Below the pieces are notes generated by a model that did not search any database, was not told the origin of the DNA, and was given only the letters and a program-made list of their open reading frames with translations. From the NCBI GenBank assembly GCA_025210345.1, contig JAOARX010000004.1, forward strand, positions 1 to 64,000: a DNA stretch of 64,000 bases, read 5' to 3'. The stretch is from Pelagimonas sp. GTDB lineage: Bacteria > Pseudomonadota > Alphaproteobacteria > Rhodobacterales > Rhodobacteraceae. Made by a program: the position numbers and the translations under genes. This document shows positions 44,820-53,714 of this stretch, in pieces (position 1 is the stretch's first letter; every line of letters starts with the position of its first letter).

Positions 44820-46018
44820 GCGTTTTCCGGGACCGATGTGGCCGCCGTGTCGCCCAAGCCAGTTTCCTTGGCCTTGGCTGCGGCCAGCGTATCGCGCAGC
44901 TCTTTTTCCATCTTTTGCAGCTCTTCCTCGGCCTTGGCGCGGCGCGCCTTGCCTTCGTCGGCGATCTGCAAAGATTCTTCGATGGTGCCGATAAGATCGG
45001 CGTTGGCCTGTTTGACCGCTTCGATATCGAACACGCCGCGCTCCATTTCTTCGCGGATCATCTTGTTGCTTTCGCGCAGATTGGCCGCGTTGGATGTCAA
45101 CAGCTCGTTGGTCAGGTCATTGGCGTCGCGTACCGCTGCTGCGGCTTCTTTCGAACGCTGGATGGTGACAGCCTGCGCCAGCTGGGTTTCCCAAAGTGGC
45201 ACGGTGTTCACGAGAGTCGAGTTGATCTTGGTGACCAGGGATTTGTCGTTTTCCTGCACCAGACGGATCGAGGGCAGCGACTGCATGGTCACCTGACGGG
45301 TCAGTTTCAGGTCATGCACACGGCGTTCCAGATCGTCCCGGGCGGCGCGCAGGTCGCGCAGCTCTTGGGCTTTCATCACCTGATCGCCCTCGTCGGCGGC
45401 CTGTACAGCGGCTTCGGCGGCGGGAATGTCCTGGCTGTCCAATTCGTCCAGCTTTTCCTGACCGGCGGCGATATACAGCGCCAGCTCATCGTAGAATTGC
45501 AGCGTTTTTTCGTACAGCAGGTCAAGCGATTTGATGTCCTTGAGCAGCGTGTGCTCATGGCGCAAAAGCTCATCCGTGATCTTGTCGATCTGGCCCTGAA
45601 CCGTCTCGAAACGTGCGGTAAACTTGGCAAAGGGGGCGGCGCGGCCCAGCAGCTTTTCCCACCAGGTGCGTTCGCGGCGCACGTCCAGTTCGGAGACGGA
45701 AAAGCCGCGGATGGTGGTGACCATATCGCGCAGACCGTTGCCCGCCGGGCCCACGTCTTTGTTGCGCACGTCGGTCAGCATCGCCTGCGAGATCTGTTGC
45801 AGCTCGCTTTGCGCGGCAGAGCCAAAGGACACGATCGAATTGGTGTCCCCCATGTCGATCTCATCCATGCGCGACCGGATTTCGTCGCTGACCTCTGCGT
45901 TCGCTTCTTTCAGCGGAACCACGGCGTTGGCTTCGACAGGGTCGGGCAGAACCAGCGCGTTCATTTCATCGACCAAGGCCACGGCCTCTTGGGCTTTTTG
46001 ACGTGTAACTTCAGACAT
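44816..46018 (-). CDS. TelA-family toxic-anion resistance protein
   Basis: 400 residues, highly helical, acidic, no membrane segment. GDTNSIVSFGSAAQSELQQIS and VLLYEKTL-like helices, LPSIRLVQENDKSLVTKI, and VPLWETQLAQAVTIQRS are TelA hallmarks. TelA proteins confer tellurite or nisin tolerance in some bacteria and are grouped with XpaC and Ter proteins in stress systems. It lies between xpaC-like and DUF2927 genes in one operon. Confidence 0.9.
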   Translation of the reverse strand: MSEVTRQKAQEAVALVDEMNALVLPDPVEANAVVPLKEANAEVSDEIRSRMDEIDMGDTNSIVSFGSAAQSELQQISQAMLTDVRNKDVGPAGNGLRDMVTTIRGFSVSELDVRRERTWWEKLLGRAAPFAKFTARFETVQGQIDKITDELLRHEHTLLKDIKSLDLLYEKTLQFYDELALYIAAGQEKLDELDSQDIPAAEAAVQAADEGDQVMKAQELRDLRAARDDLERRVHDLKLTRQVTMQSLPSIRLVQENDKSLVTKINSTLVNTVPLWETQLAQAVTIQRSKEAAAAVRDANDLTNELLTSNAANLRESNKMIREEMERGVFDIEAVKQANADLIGTIEESLQIADEGKARRAKAEEELQKMEKELRDTLAAAKAKETGLGDTAATSVPENA

Positions 46019-46040
46019 GGGTTACTCCCCTAATATTGGT

Positions 46041-46937
46041 TCACCCCCGATCGAGGTGAACTCCTTCACGCTGCAAACGATCGCGCAGCACATCAATTTC
46101 GATCGCCAGATCGGCGTTACTATCCAACAAAAGCTTGTCAGTTTTTTTGTCGAAACTCTCTTCCAGATCGGTCAAGAGCATCATGAAATCACTTTTCGCG
46201 GCCCGATCCGGTTTGCGGTCATAGATATCGGCGAATTTGACTGCCGCATCCCGTGCCCCCATCAGGTACACACCCAGAAACTTGCGCGCGGCGGGCAGGT
46301 CACGCGGGTCTTCTTCGACGGTGCGGATCATGTCCTGGGCCTTGGTCACAAAGCGTTCGACGCGGGCTTCGACGCTGCGGTCCCCCGCGCGCCTGACCGC
46401 GTCGCGCATGCCTGACAGATAGGTTTCCGCTTCCTCGACCACCTTGGCGACGCGGTCCTGTTGGAAGGTGTCGATGCCCTCCATGCCCTTGTCTTTCATC
46501 GGGTCAAGGCCAAAGGCCCCCAAATGCAAAGCGGTTGCGGCCCCGCCAAAAATCACGGGCGCGATCAATCCGGGCTCGGAAATCCATGCGGCGATACCGG
46601 TGCCGATGCCACACAGCGCTGCAGCCAGGGTTTTGCGTGGAAAGCCGGGGCGTCGTGCCACGCGGCGCGCGTCATAGGCGGCCTGGGCTTTCATGCCTTC
46701 GCGCAACAGCCACGCCCCGGCAATCAGCACCCCGGAGCCCAGCAGACCTGTGGCCAAGCCAAGCGCCCCGTCATTGATCGACATAAAGGCCAACACGATG
46801 CCGGGCACGAACATCACATTCGATCTGGCCCCTGTTGGTGTCACCTGTGCGCCTTTGTAGGCAGGGCGTTCTTGCTGGGGGACGGATGCGTCTGAATCGC
46901 CGTCAGGGCTGAATTTGCCGCCGTATCGCTGTGCCAT
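46041..46937 (-). CDS. XpaC-family membrane protein
   Basis: 298 residues. Two hydrophobic pairs at about 45-85 and 105-135, then a long helical cytoplasmic region (EAETYLSGMRDAVRRAGDRSVEARVERFVTKA). This matches the family called XpaC or 5-bromo-4-chloroindolyl phosphate hydrolysis protein, whose enzymatic role is doubtful. It precedes telA by 22 bases, the standard XpaC-TelA pair. Confidence 0.83.
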   Translation of the reverse strand: MAQRYGGKFSPDGDSDASVPQQERPAYKGAQVTPTGARSNVMFVPGIVLAFMSINDGALGLATGLLGSGVLIAGAWLLREGMKAQAAYDARRVARRPGFPRKTLAAALCGIGTGIAAWISEPGLIAPVIFGGAATALHLGAFGLDPMKDKGMEGIDTFQQDRVAKVVEEAETYLSGMRDAVRRAGDRSVEARVERFVTKAQDMIRTVEEDPRDLPAARKFLGVYLMGARDAAVKFADIYDRKPDRAAKSDFMMLLTDLEESFDKKTDKLLLDSNADLAIEIDVLRDRLQREGVHLDRG

Positions 46938-46938
46938 G

Positions 46939-47028
46939 TTACAGCCCCCCCAGCCATCCGGTCGTCACGCCGAACAGCAAGATGATCAAAAGGACGTAGC
47001 TGATTTTCTGCAGGCCATTCCCTGACAT
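46939..47028 (-). CDS. 29-residue single-span membrane peptide
   Basis: The frame encodes 29 residues, beginning MSGNGLQKISYVLL and continuing as one hydrophobic helix to GWLGGL. GGGGGTG-like purine sequence stands about five bases before the ATG. Its stop is one base from the start of the XpaC gene, so coupling is likely. Too short for routine gene callers. Function unknown; a helper of the XpaC-TelA membrane complex is a guess. Confidence 0.6.
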   Translation of the reverse strand: MSGNGLQKISYVLLIILLFGVTTGWLGGL

Positions 47029-47112
47029 AGGCACCCCCGAGCCTCTTGTGTTTCGGTAAAAACCTAAGGGCTCGGATGGGATCTTGCTAGGGGGAAGTAC
47101 GGGCTGGATGCA

Positions 47113-47934
47113 TCAGGCGACGGATTTTGCGGGCATATTGTCCAAAAGACGCTTGGCGTGATGATCAATTCCGCTGCCTGGCATGCGTGTGGCCTGTCTG
47201 CCAAGCTTGGCCACATCTTCACTCAGCAAATCCAGCTTGGCCATCAGGCGGTTGCGTGCAAAATGCTGGTCCTCACCGTGCCATACGGATTCGAGCGCCT
47301 TGATATCGCTTTCCAACGTGTGAATCAGGTTGAACATCTGCGACCGCGCCTGCGCCGAAGAGGCATGTACCGATTTGCGCAATACAGACGAAATGCTTTC
47401 GCAAAGATCAAACACGCGGTGGCTTAGTTCGCCGTCTTGCAGCGCATCGACGCGGCTGATGATCGCGTCAAGCCGGGTTTCGGTTTCTTCCAAAATGGCG
47501 GCGGTTTCCATCTCGCGCTGGACATGGGTCGAAGCCGAGGGCTTGGCGGACAGCGCATCCTTGCCAAAGGCCGCGAGGCTAAGTGCAACGGCAAGAAGAC
47601 CGACAGCCAAGGGCACCATCAGGTCGGCAAAGTGATGACCCGCAAGGATCACAACCACCAACCCGATCAGGATCGACCCGATCAGTTTGCGTGGGATGGT
47701 CGGACGTGTCGCATTGGCAGAGGCCTGGAACGCACGTTGTTCTTTCTGCCCCCGGCCGATGAAACGCAGCGCAAGCGAAAACAACCAGATCACCAAAAGC
47801 GATGTTGCGACCCCGGCAAAGGTGCCCTGGAAGGCCCATAACAGCAATGGAAAGGCAGCAAGGAACATGACGTTCAATGCGGAATCCATATTGGCTTTTT
47901 CATGGGATCGGGCGTGCTTGTTACGATTGGTCAT
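47113..47934 (-). CDS. XpaC-like membrane protein, second copy
   Basis: 273 residues with the same plan as the XpaC protein at 46041: a hydrophilic start, two hydrophobic pairs (about 20-60 and 85-125), then a helical region (ILEETETRLDAIISRVDALQ, ARSQMFNLIHTLESDIKALE). Sequence identity looks low, so it is a distant paralogue at best. It forms a second small unit with the protein encoded at 47942. Family assignment is by architecture only. Confidence 0.65.
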   Translation of the reverse strand: MTNRNKHARSHEKANMDSALNVMFLAAFPLLLWAFQGTFAGVATSLLVIWLFSLALRFIGRGQKEQRAFQASANATRPTIPRKLIGSILIGLVVVILAGHHFADLMVPLAVGLLAVALSLAAFGKDALSAKPSASTHVQREMETAAILEETETRLDAIISRVDALQDGELSHRVFDLCESISSVLRKSVHASSAQARSQMFNLIHTLESDIKALESVWHGEDQHFARNRLMAKLDLLSEDVAKLGRQATRMPGSGIDHHAKRLLDNMPAKSVA

Positions 47935-47941
47935 TGTGGCC

Positions 47942-48136
47942 TCAGAGATAGCAGAGGGCGAAGATCATTATCCAAAGCGTGGCAAAGGCCAGCTTTTGCA
48001 CCAGTATTCCATCGTCATGGGCACGGCGGGCGCTGGCTTCGAGCGCATGCAGCGTGTCGGACATGACGTCGCGCAGGTTGCTCAACACCAAGAGCGTCGA
48101 GATCAGAATCGTCAGGAGAGCAAGTGTTGTAATCAT
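47942..48136 (-). CDS. Small two-helix membrane protein
   Basis: 64 residues from the ATG at 48136 (an ATG immediately before it is possible); AGGGG stands upstream. Two hydrophobic helices (about 3-18 and 46-62) flank a short polar loop with NLRDVMSDTLHALEASARRAHDDG. It lies seven bases before the XpaC-like gene. I do not recognise a family. Confidence 0.6.
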   Translation of the reverse strand: MITTLALLTILISTLLVLSNLRDVMSDTLHALEASARRAHDDGILVQKLAFATLWIMIFALCYL

Positions 48137-48304
48137 CATGCCCCTGAGGATCGGCCTCAATCCGGGCAAAATCGGGGCAGCGGGCGGGAAAAACAAAGGT
48201 ATGGTTAAGGCCCGTAGGGTTTATTCGATCCCATCCGGAGATTCCAAAGCAGAGGTTCCAAAGGGCCAGGGGTTCCGCGCCCTTTATGCGTTCTCATGCG
48301 GGGA

Positions 48305-49297
48305 TCACGTTTTGGGGCCGGGGCGACGGCCTTTGCCCTTGGTGGGCCCGCGCTTTGCGCCCTGACCCGGGCCGCGCTCTGGGGTGCGGGTCGCGCCGGG
48401 GCGTTTGGCCCCAAAGGTTTTGCCACCCCCCGGCTTCCCCGCGCCGGGTTTTGCGGGTTTGCGCCTGCGATTGACCCCTTTGGGATCGCCCTTGGGTTTC
48501 GGCGCCGGGGTTTCGATCGCAAGCCCCAATTGATCGCGCAGCGCGCGGCGGCGGATTTCTTCGACCTCGCCGGATTTGAGCTGCCCCAGCTGGAACGGGC
48601 CATAAGACAGGCGAATCAAGCGGTTGACCGTCAGGCCGATCTCGGCCATGGCGCGGCGGATTTCACGGTTTTTCCCCTCTCGCAGCCCGATGGTCAGCCA
48701 GGCGTTTGCCCCTTGTTGGCGATCAAGGTTGATGATCATGGGCTGAAAGCTCTGACCATCGACGGTGATCCCTTTGCGCAGCGGCTCCAGCATCTGGTCC
48801 GTCGGACGCCCGTTCACCCGCACCCGATATTTGCGCAGCCACCCCGTGCTGGGAAGTTCAAGCCGCCGTTTGAGATCGCCGTCGTTGGTCAGCAGCAAAA
48901 GCCCCTCTGAGTTCAGGTCAAGGCGTCCGACGCTCATCACGCGAGGCAGGTCTTCGGGCAGGTCATCGAAAATCGTCTTTCGCCCCTGTTCATCGCGGTT
49001 GGTGGTCACAAGGCCGACGGGCTTGTGATACAGCCACAGGCGGGGCTCTTCTGGGGGATCAAGCAATTTGCCATCCACCTCGATCCGGTCACGGGGGGTG
49101 ACGTTCAGCGCCGCGCGTTCGATCACCTTGCCGTTCACCTGCACGCGGCCCTCTTCGATCATGCGTTCGGCGTCACGACGGCTTGCAACACCGGCGCGGG
49201 CGATCACCTTGGCGATGCGGTCCCCGGTTTTCGGTTGCGCTTGTGGCTGGTCTTGGGGCTGATCTTTGGATGGGGCGGGGGGCTTGGGCTGTGTCAT
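48305..49297 (-). CDS. rluB: 23S rRNA pseudouridine(2605) synthase RluB-like, RsuA family
   Basis: 330 residues. Proline-rich N-terminus, S4 domain (IAKVIARAGVASRRDAERMI), catalytic core with GRLDLNSEGLLLLTNDG (catalytic Asp) and GKNREIRRAMAEIGLTVNRLIR. A basic, glycine- and proline-rich tail of about 75 residues follows, common in alphaproteobacterial homologues and probably RNA-binding. Divergent from tadA. The 108 bases beyond its stop contain nothing I can support. Confidence 0.9.
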   Translation of the reverse strand: MTQPKPPAPSKDQPQDQPQAQPKTGDRIAKVIARAGVASRRDAERMIEEGRVQVNGKVIERAALNVTPRDRIEVDGKLLDPPEEPRLWLYHKPVGLVTTNRDEQGRKTIFDDLPEDLPRVMSVGRLDLNSEGLLLLTNDGDLKRRLELPSTGWLRKYRVRVNGRPTDQMLEPLRKGITVDGQSFQPMIINLDRQQGANAWLTIGLREGKNREIRRAMAEIGLTVNRLIRLSYGPFQLGQLKSGEVEEIRRRALRDQLGLAIETPAPKPKGDPKGVNRRRKPAKPGAGKPGGGKTFGAKRPGATRTPERGPGQGAKRGPTKGKGRRPGPKT

Positions 49298-49372
49298 GTG
49301 CGGGCCATACCCGATCTTGCCCCGCTTGAGAAGGCTCTGGCCATCCCCAAAGTGAACAGTCTATGAGGGCAT

Positions 49373-49831
49373 ATGCCGTTTGTCAGCCATATGGACCTTG
49401 CCCTTGACCAGGCCCGCGCCGCCGCCGCGCGTGACGAAGTGCCGGTCGGCGCGGTGATCGTGTCGCCCTCTGGTGACGTGGTGGCCCTGGCGGGCAATCG
49501 CACGCGTGAGTTGAACGACCCGACCGCCCATGCCGAAGTCCTGGCGATCCGACAGGCCTGCGCCGCCTTGGGCCAGGAGCGCCTTGAGGGGTATGATCTT
49601 TACGTGACTTTGGAACCCTGCCCCATGTGTGCGGCCGCGATTTCATTCGCGCGTATCCGCAGGTTGTATTACGGCGCCTCTGACCCCAAGTCGGGTGGCG
49701 TCGCCCAGGGGGCACGGGTCTATGCGCAGGCCCAGTGCCACCACGCGCCCGACGTCTATGACGGCCTGCAAGAGGCCGCGTGCGCCGCGCTGTTGCGCGA
49801 TTTCTTTGCCGCGAAAAGGGAACAGTCATGA
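49373..49831 (+). CDS. tadA: tRNA-specific adenosine(34) deaminase
   Basis: Converts A34 to inosine in tRNA-Arg(ACG), present in this window. Zinc ligands are His53 with proton shuttle Glu55 (HAEVLA), and Cys83 and Cys86 (EPCPMC). The 152-residue length is normal. Its stop overlaps the rluE-like start in ATGA. Confidence 0.93.
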   Translation: MPFVSHMDLALDQARAAAARDEVPVGAVIVSPSGDVVALAGNRTRELNDPTAHAEVLAIRQACAALGQERLEGYDLYVTLEPCPMCAAAISFARIRRLYYGASDPKSGGVAQGARVYAQAQCHHAPDVYDGLQEAACAALLRDFFAAKREQS

Positions 49832-50373
49832 CCCGTGTGATCTTGCTGAATAAACCATATGGCGTGCTGTCCCAATTCACCGACAAAGGCACCGAAGGCA
49901 GCCCGCGCCCAACCCTGTCCAACTATGTCAACGTGCCGGGGGTTTACCCCGCGGGCCGCCTGGACCGCGACAGCGAGGGGCTGATGGTGCTGACCGACAA
50001 CGGCAAGCTTCAGGCGCGCATCTCCAGCCCCAAATATAAACAGCCCAAAACCTATCTGGTTCAGGTCGAAGGCACCCCGACGGGTGATCAGATGGATGCG
50101 CTGCGCAGCGGCGTGACCCTGAAAGACGGGCCAACCCGCCCGGCCAGGTTGCGCGAAATCGAGCCACCCGATCTTTGGCCGCGCAATCCACCGGTGCGGT
50201 TTCGCAAATCCGTGCCGGACCGTTGGATCGAATTGACCATCACCGAAGGACGCAACCGTCAGGTGCGGCGCATGACGGCGCATGTGGGCCTGCCCTGTCT
50301 GCGGCTGGTCCGATGGTCGATCGGGGATTGGACGCTGGACGGGATCGACCCCGGAACATGGCGGGACGCGTGA
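49828..50373 (+). CDS. rluE: RsuA-family pseudouridine synthase, RluE-like
   Basis: 181 residues without an S4 domain, the RluE arrangement. [17 protein letters not shown] opens the core, [17 protein letters not shown] carries the catalytic Asp, and [22 protein letters not shown] closes it. RluE modifies 23S U2457 in E. coli. It overlaps tadA by ATGA and ends at a bidirectional terminator shared with hemF. Confidence 0.88.
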   Translation: MTRVILLNKPYGVLSQFTDKGTEGSPRPTLSNYVNVPGVYPAGRLDRDSEGLMVLTDNGKLQARISSPKYKQPKTYLVQVEGTPTGDQMDALRSGVTLKDGPTRPARLREIEPPDLWPRNPPVRFRKSVPDRWIELTITEGRNRQVRRMTAHVGLPCLRLVRWSIGDWTLDGIDPGTWRDA

Positions 50374-50380
50374 GCGGCAA

Positions 50381-50410
50381 AAGAAAAAGCGACCGTTGGG
50401 GCCGCTTTAT
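50381..50410. terminator. Bidirectional terminator between rluE and hemF
   Basis: AAAGCGACC at 50386-50394 pairs with GGCCGCTTT at 50400-50408 (one A-C mismatch) around a five-base loop. A-rich sequence at 50381-50388 gives a T-run on the minus strand, so hemF is served best; the plus-strand T-run is short. Confidence 0.65.
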
Positions 50411-50440
50411 CTCTTTGAAAACGTCCAAATTCCGCGCTGG

Positions 50441-51322
50441 TCAGACCCACTTGGCCATCGGTGGCAGGCTCATCAGCACGGCATTCGCATCATGCCCGGT
50501 GGCCAGCCCAAACTTGGTGCCACGGTCATAAACCAGATTGTATTCCGCATAGAGCCCGCGATGCACCAGCTGCGTGTCCTTGTCCGTCTCGTTGAAATCC
50601 ATCTCGCGACGTTTTTCGACAAGGGGGAGATAGGCCGGCAGGAAGGCGCGCCCAATGTCCTGGGTCAAGGCGAAATCGGCCTCCCAATCGCCCGAGTTCT
50701 GGTCATCCATAAAGATCCCGCCAACCCCGCGCGCACGGTTGCGGTGTGGGACATAGAAATACTCATCGGCCCATTCCTTGAGGCGGGGATAGTGCTCGGC
50801 CCCATGGGGGTTCAGATGGTCCTGCTGCACCTGGTGGAAATGTGCGGTGTCCTCGTCGAATTCGATACAGGGGTTCAGGTCAGATCCGCCGCCGAACCAC
50901 CATGCGCCCGGTGTCCAGAACATGCGGGTGTTCATGTGCACCGCAGGGCATTGGGGGTTTTGCATATGCGCCACAAGGCTGATGCCCGAGGCCCAGAACC
51001 GCGGGTCCTCTTCGATGCCCGGCACACCGCGCGCGGCCATCGCCTTTTGTGCCGCGCTGCCCAGCGTGCCGTAGACGGTCGAAACATTGACACCGACCTT
51101 TTCGAACACACGCCCGCCGCGCATGACGCTCATCAACCCGCCGCCTGCGTCGGACCCATCGTCCGTGTGGCGTTTGGTGGGGGTGACTTCGAACCGCCCG
51201 GCCGGCATGTCTGAGAATGGGCCATTGGCGTGGCTGTCTTCCAGTCCCTCGAACGCCGCGACGATCTGGTCACGCAACTCACGAAACCACGCGCTGGCGC
51301 GGGTCTTTTCCTGATCCATCAT
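50441..51322 (-). CDS. hemF: Oxygen-dependent coproporphyrinogen III oxidase
   Basis: Oxidative decarboxylation of coproporphyrinogen III in heme synthesis. SVVYGTLG-like STVYGTLGS, NPQCPAVHMNTRMFW, WWFGGGSDLNP and GVGGIFMDDQNSGDWE identify HemF. 293 residues from the ATG at 51322, with GGAGG upstream; a second ATG follows at once. The enzyme is found in aerobic or microaerobic bacteria. Confidence 0.95.
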   Translation of the reverse strand: MMDQEKTRASAWFRELRDQIVAAFEGLEDSHANGPFSDMPAGRFEVTPTKRHTDDGSDAGGGLMSVMRGGRVFEKVGVNVSTVYGTLGSAAQKAMAARGVPGIEEDPRFWASGISLVAHMQNPQCPAVHMNTRMFWTPGAWWFGGGSDLNPCIEFDEDTAHFHQVQQDHLNPHGAEHYPRLKEWADEYFYVPHRNRARGVGGIFMDDQNSGDWEADFALTQDIGRAFLPAYLPLVEKRREMDFNETDKDTQLVHRGLYAEYNLVYDRGTKFGLATGHDANAVLMSLPPMAKWV

Positions 51323-51380
51323 GGGATGATCCTCCATTTGCACCTTCTTAGCTTTTGCGGTGCCAGAGGTTCAAGCGGCG

Positions 51381-52181
51381 CTAATGCGCCGGGGCGGAAA
51401 CCGGATCCAAAAGGGTGCGCCCGCCGTCAACCGTCAAGATCTGCCCGGTGACAAACCCCGCCCCTTCACAGGCCAGGAAATGCACCGCCTCTGATAGCTC
51501 ATTGGGAGAGGCAACGCGACCCAGCGGCGTATGCCCCTCAATGTCTGATCGATAGTCGCGATGCTCTTTGAGGGTTTCCTTTAGGCTGGACGACATGACG
51601 GATCCCATCGCCACCGCGTTGACGCGAATACGATGAGGGGCCAGTGCAACCGCCATCGATCGGGTCATTTGATCCAGGGCGGCGCAGGATACCGAATAGC
51701 CCAGCAGCTCAGGATGCGCGCGCTGACCGGCGATGGATGACAGGTTGACGATGGCACCGGCAAAGCCCTCTTCGTGTCCTTCAGATTGCTTGATCATGCG
51801 TTTCGCCACCATGCGGGTCATGCGCAACGAGGTGCTCAGGTTCTGGGCAAGCAGTTCATCGACGGAATCGTCATCCGGGTTCAACGGATCGGTCGGCAAG
51901 ACCTGACGCGAACCATTCACAAGGATGTCGATCCGGTCAAAGGCGTCCAGCGTGGCGGACAAAAGATTGGCGATGGTCAGCTTTTCGCGCAGGTCCCCGG
52001 CGAAATAGCGCATGTTCTGATCGTCGCAATCTTCGCCGCATTCGCTGATCAGGTTGGCCTCATCCATATCCGCCAGCATGACATTCGCGCCTTTGTTGGC
52101 AAAATGCCGGGCGATGGAAAGGCCAACCCCATTGGCCGCGCCGGTAACAATCGCGGTTTTACCTTCGATCGAGAAACTCAT
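51381..52181 (-). CDS. SDR-fold protein lacking the catalytic lysine
   Basis: 266 residues with the SDR fold: cofactor motif GAANGVG, ILVNGSRQ (NNAG position altered), Ser in NLSSIAGQ, and Tyr in the active site. The usual YxxxK reads YSVSC, so the catalytic lysine is a cysteine. The C-terminal GFVTGQILTVDGGRTLL is normal. It may be a pseudoenzyme or bind cofactor without SDR chemistry. Neighbour of hemF and rsmC on the same strand. Confidence 0.85.
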   Translation of the reverse strand: MSFSIEGKTAIVTGAANGVGLSIARHFANKGANVMLADMDEANLISECGEDCDDQNMRYFAGDLREKLTIANLLSATLDAFDRIDILVNGSRQVLPTDPLNPDDDSVDELLAQNLSTSLRMTRMVAKRMIKQSEGHEEGFAGAIVNLSSIAGQRAHPELLGYSVSCAALDQMTRSMAVALAPHRIRVNAVAMGSVMSSSLKETLKEHRDYRSDIEGHTPLGRVASPNELSEAVHFLACEGAGFVTGQILTVDGGRTLLDPVSAPAH

Positions 52182-52205
52182 CTGGGCCTCATGGTTTGGG
52201 GCGGA

Positions 52206-53204
52206 TTATCTGCGCCGTTGCAGCGGGCGGCTGGCGGTCAGGATCTTGAACCGATTGGTGCCTGCGATCTCATCCACGTTGCGAAACAGCTCGTTCAGAG
52301 TGGATTCGTAGGGCAGATGGCGATTCGCCACCAGCCAAACTGCGCCATGCGGCGCAAGATTGCGCGCGGCGGATTGGATAAAGGCGCGCCCAAGATCGGG
52401 CTCTGCCTTGCGGGTGGTGTGAAACGGCGGGTTCATGATCACCGCGTCCAGCAGCTGTGGCGACACCCAGCGCGTGGCATCTGCCCAGTGATAGGTCACG
52501 CGGTCGTCCCCTTGCAGATTGACGCGCGCGCAGTCCAGCGTGGCGTGGTCCGCTTCGACCGCGTGCAGGGATTTGACACCGTCCCGTTTCAGAATTTCAC
52601 GCGACAGCCAGCCCCAGCCCGCGCCCAGATCGGCCACGGCCCCTTTGATTTTATCGGGCAGCGCCTCGGCCAGTGCGACCGAGGCGGCATCGGCCCCCGA
52701 GGCAGAAAAGCTGCCGGGGGCGGTAAAATCGCTCTGGCCATTGCGGGTCATATCCGGGCGCGCCCAATCCGCCAGTGCATCCGTAGCGTGAAACCAGGCA
52801 CAGCGTCCGTGGGCCTTGGACAATTGTCCGTCCAGAACAATCGTGGACTTCAGCGCTTTGAGGATGGGTTCGATGCCATCGCTTTTGGCGCCTGTGACGA
52901 CAATCAGACCACCGGGCGCCAGCGCGCAGGCGCGGGCGATGCGGTCTTCGGTCAGGTCACGCGCCCGCGCGACCGAGACAATCACCGCATCAAATGGTCC
53001 TTCACCCCGAAACGACGTGGTGAACCCGCGCTGGGCCCAGCCTTCGGATTCGGGTTTGAACCCTTGCAGCACTTCGCACATCGGCAAGGTGGCGGCAAAA
53101 ACGCCCATGTCCTCGACCGTCGCACCCAAAAGCGCGATCCGTCCCTGAGGCAGTTCAAGCCCGCCATGGGCGAGCGCGTGGGTCATGCGATCAGATGAGC
53201 TCAT
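52206..53204 (-). CDS. rsmC: Class I SAM methyltransferase, RsmC-like
   Basis: 332-residue protein with two related domains, the second catalytic: AVADLGAGWGWLS (SAM site) and NPPFHTTRK, the N-P-P-F motif of base amino-methylating enzymes. RsmC methylates 16S rRNA G1207. The N-terminal half lacks the motif, as in E. coli RsmC. Starts about 20 bases after clpS. Confidence 0.85.
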   Translation of the reverse strand: MSSSDRMTHALAHGGLELPQGRIALLGATVEDMGVFAATLPMCEVLQGFKPESEGWAQRGFTTSFRGEGPFDAVIVSVARARDLTEDRIARACALAPGGLIVVTGAKSDGIEPILKALKSTIVLDGQLSKAHGRCAWFHATDALADWARPDMTRNGQSDFTAPGSFSASGADAASVALAEALPDKIKGAVADLGAGWGWLSREILKRDGVKSLHAVEADHATLDCARVNLQGDDRVTYHWADATRWVSPQLLDAVIMNPPFHTTRKAEPDLGRAFIQSAARNLAPHGAVWLVANRHLPYESTLNELFRNVDEIAGTNRFKILTASRPLQRRR

Positions 53205-53225
53205 ATCGGACAGGCCCCTGCGGGC

Positions 53226-53582
53226 TCATTCCTTTTCCATGGTACATTGCAGCGGATGCTGGTTTTGACGCGCGTGGTCCATCACCTGCGCGACTTTGGT
53301 TTCCGCGATTTCATGGCTGAAGACGCCGACAACCGCGAGCCCCTTTTTGTGCACGGTCAACATGATCTCAAAGGCCTGGGCATGGGTCATGCCAAAGAAC
53401 CGCTCAAGGATGTGCACGACGAACTCCATCGGTGTGTAGTCGTCATTCAGCAGCAGCACCTTGTACAGCGGTGGGCGTTTGGTTTTGGGGCGGGTGTCCA
53501 GCGCGACACCCAAATCGCCCTCATCGTCGCCGGACGGGTTTCCGGCCATCATCACCGTTTGGATCTGAGTAGGATCAATCAT
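53226..53582 (-). CDS. clpS: ClpS adaptor of the Clp protease
   Basis: Delivers N-degron substrates to Clp[25 protein letters not shown] and the [20 protein letters not shown] segment are classical ClpS. 118 residues; the first 35 are a flexible extension, and an internal Met pair at 11-12 could be an alternative start. No clpA gene is adjacent. Confidence 0.95.
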   Translation of the reverse strand: MIDPTQIQTVMMAGNPSGDDEGDLGVALDTRPKTKRPPLYKVLLLNDDYTPMEFVVHILERFFGMTHAQAFEIMLTVHKKGLAVVGVFSHEIAETKVAQVMDHARQNQHPLQCTMEKE

Positions 53583-53714
53583 GGCATCCGTCTAACTGAA
53601 GCGTGTTGGTCTGACACCGTTATATAGCGTCACAGCGGCGCGCGAAAAGGGGCGATGCCGTTGTTTGGTTTACATGCACCTGTTTGAGGGGGTGAAAACA
53701 CCCTCTCATCACCG

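Noticed and set aside
51774-53198. 474-codon plus-strand frame across the SDR and rsmC genes
   Set aside because: Overlaps two well-supported minus-strand genes entirely and has no domain or start signal.
53686-53707. GAGGGGGTG-AAAA-CACCCTCTC hairpin after the FabMG-like gene
   Set aside because: The stem is imperfect and no T-run follows on the minus strand, so it is not supported as a terminator.
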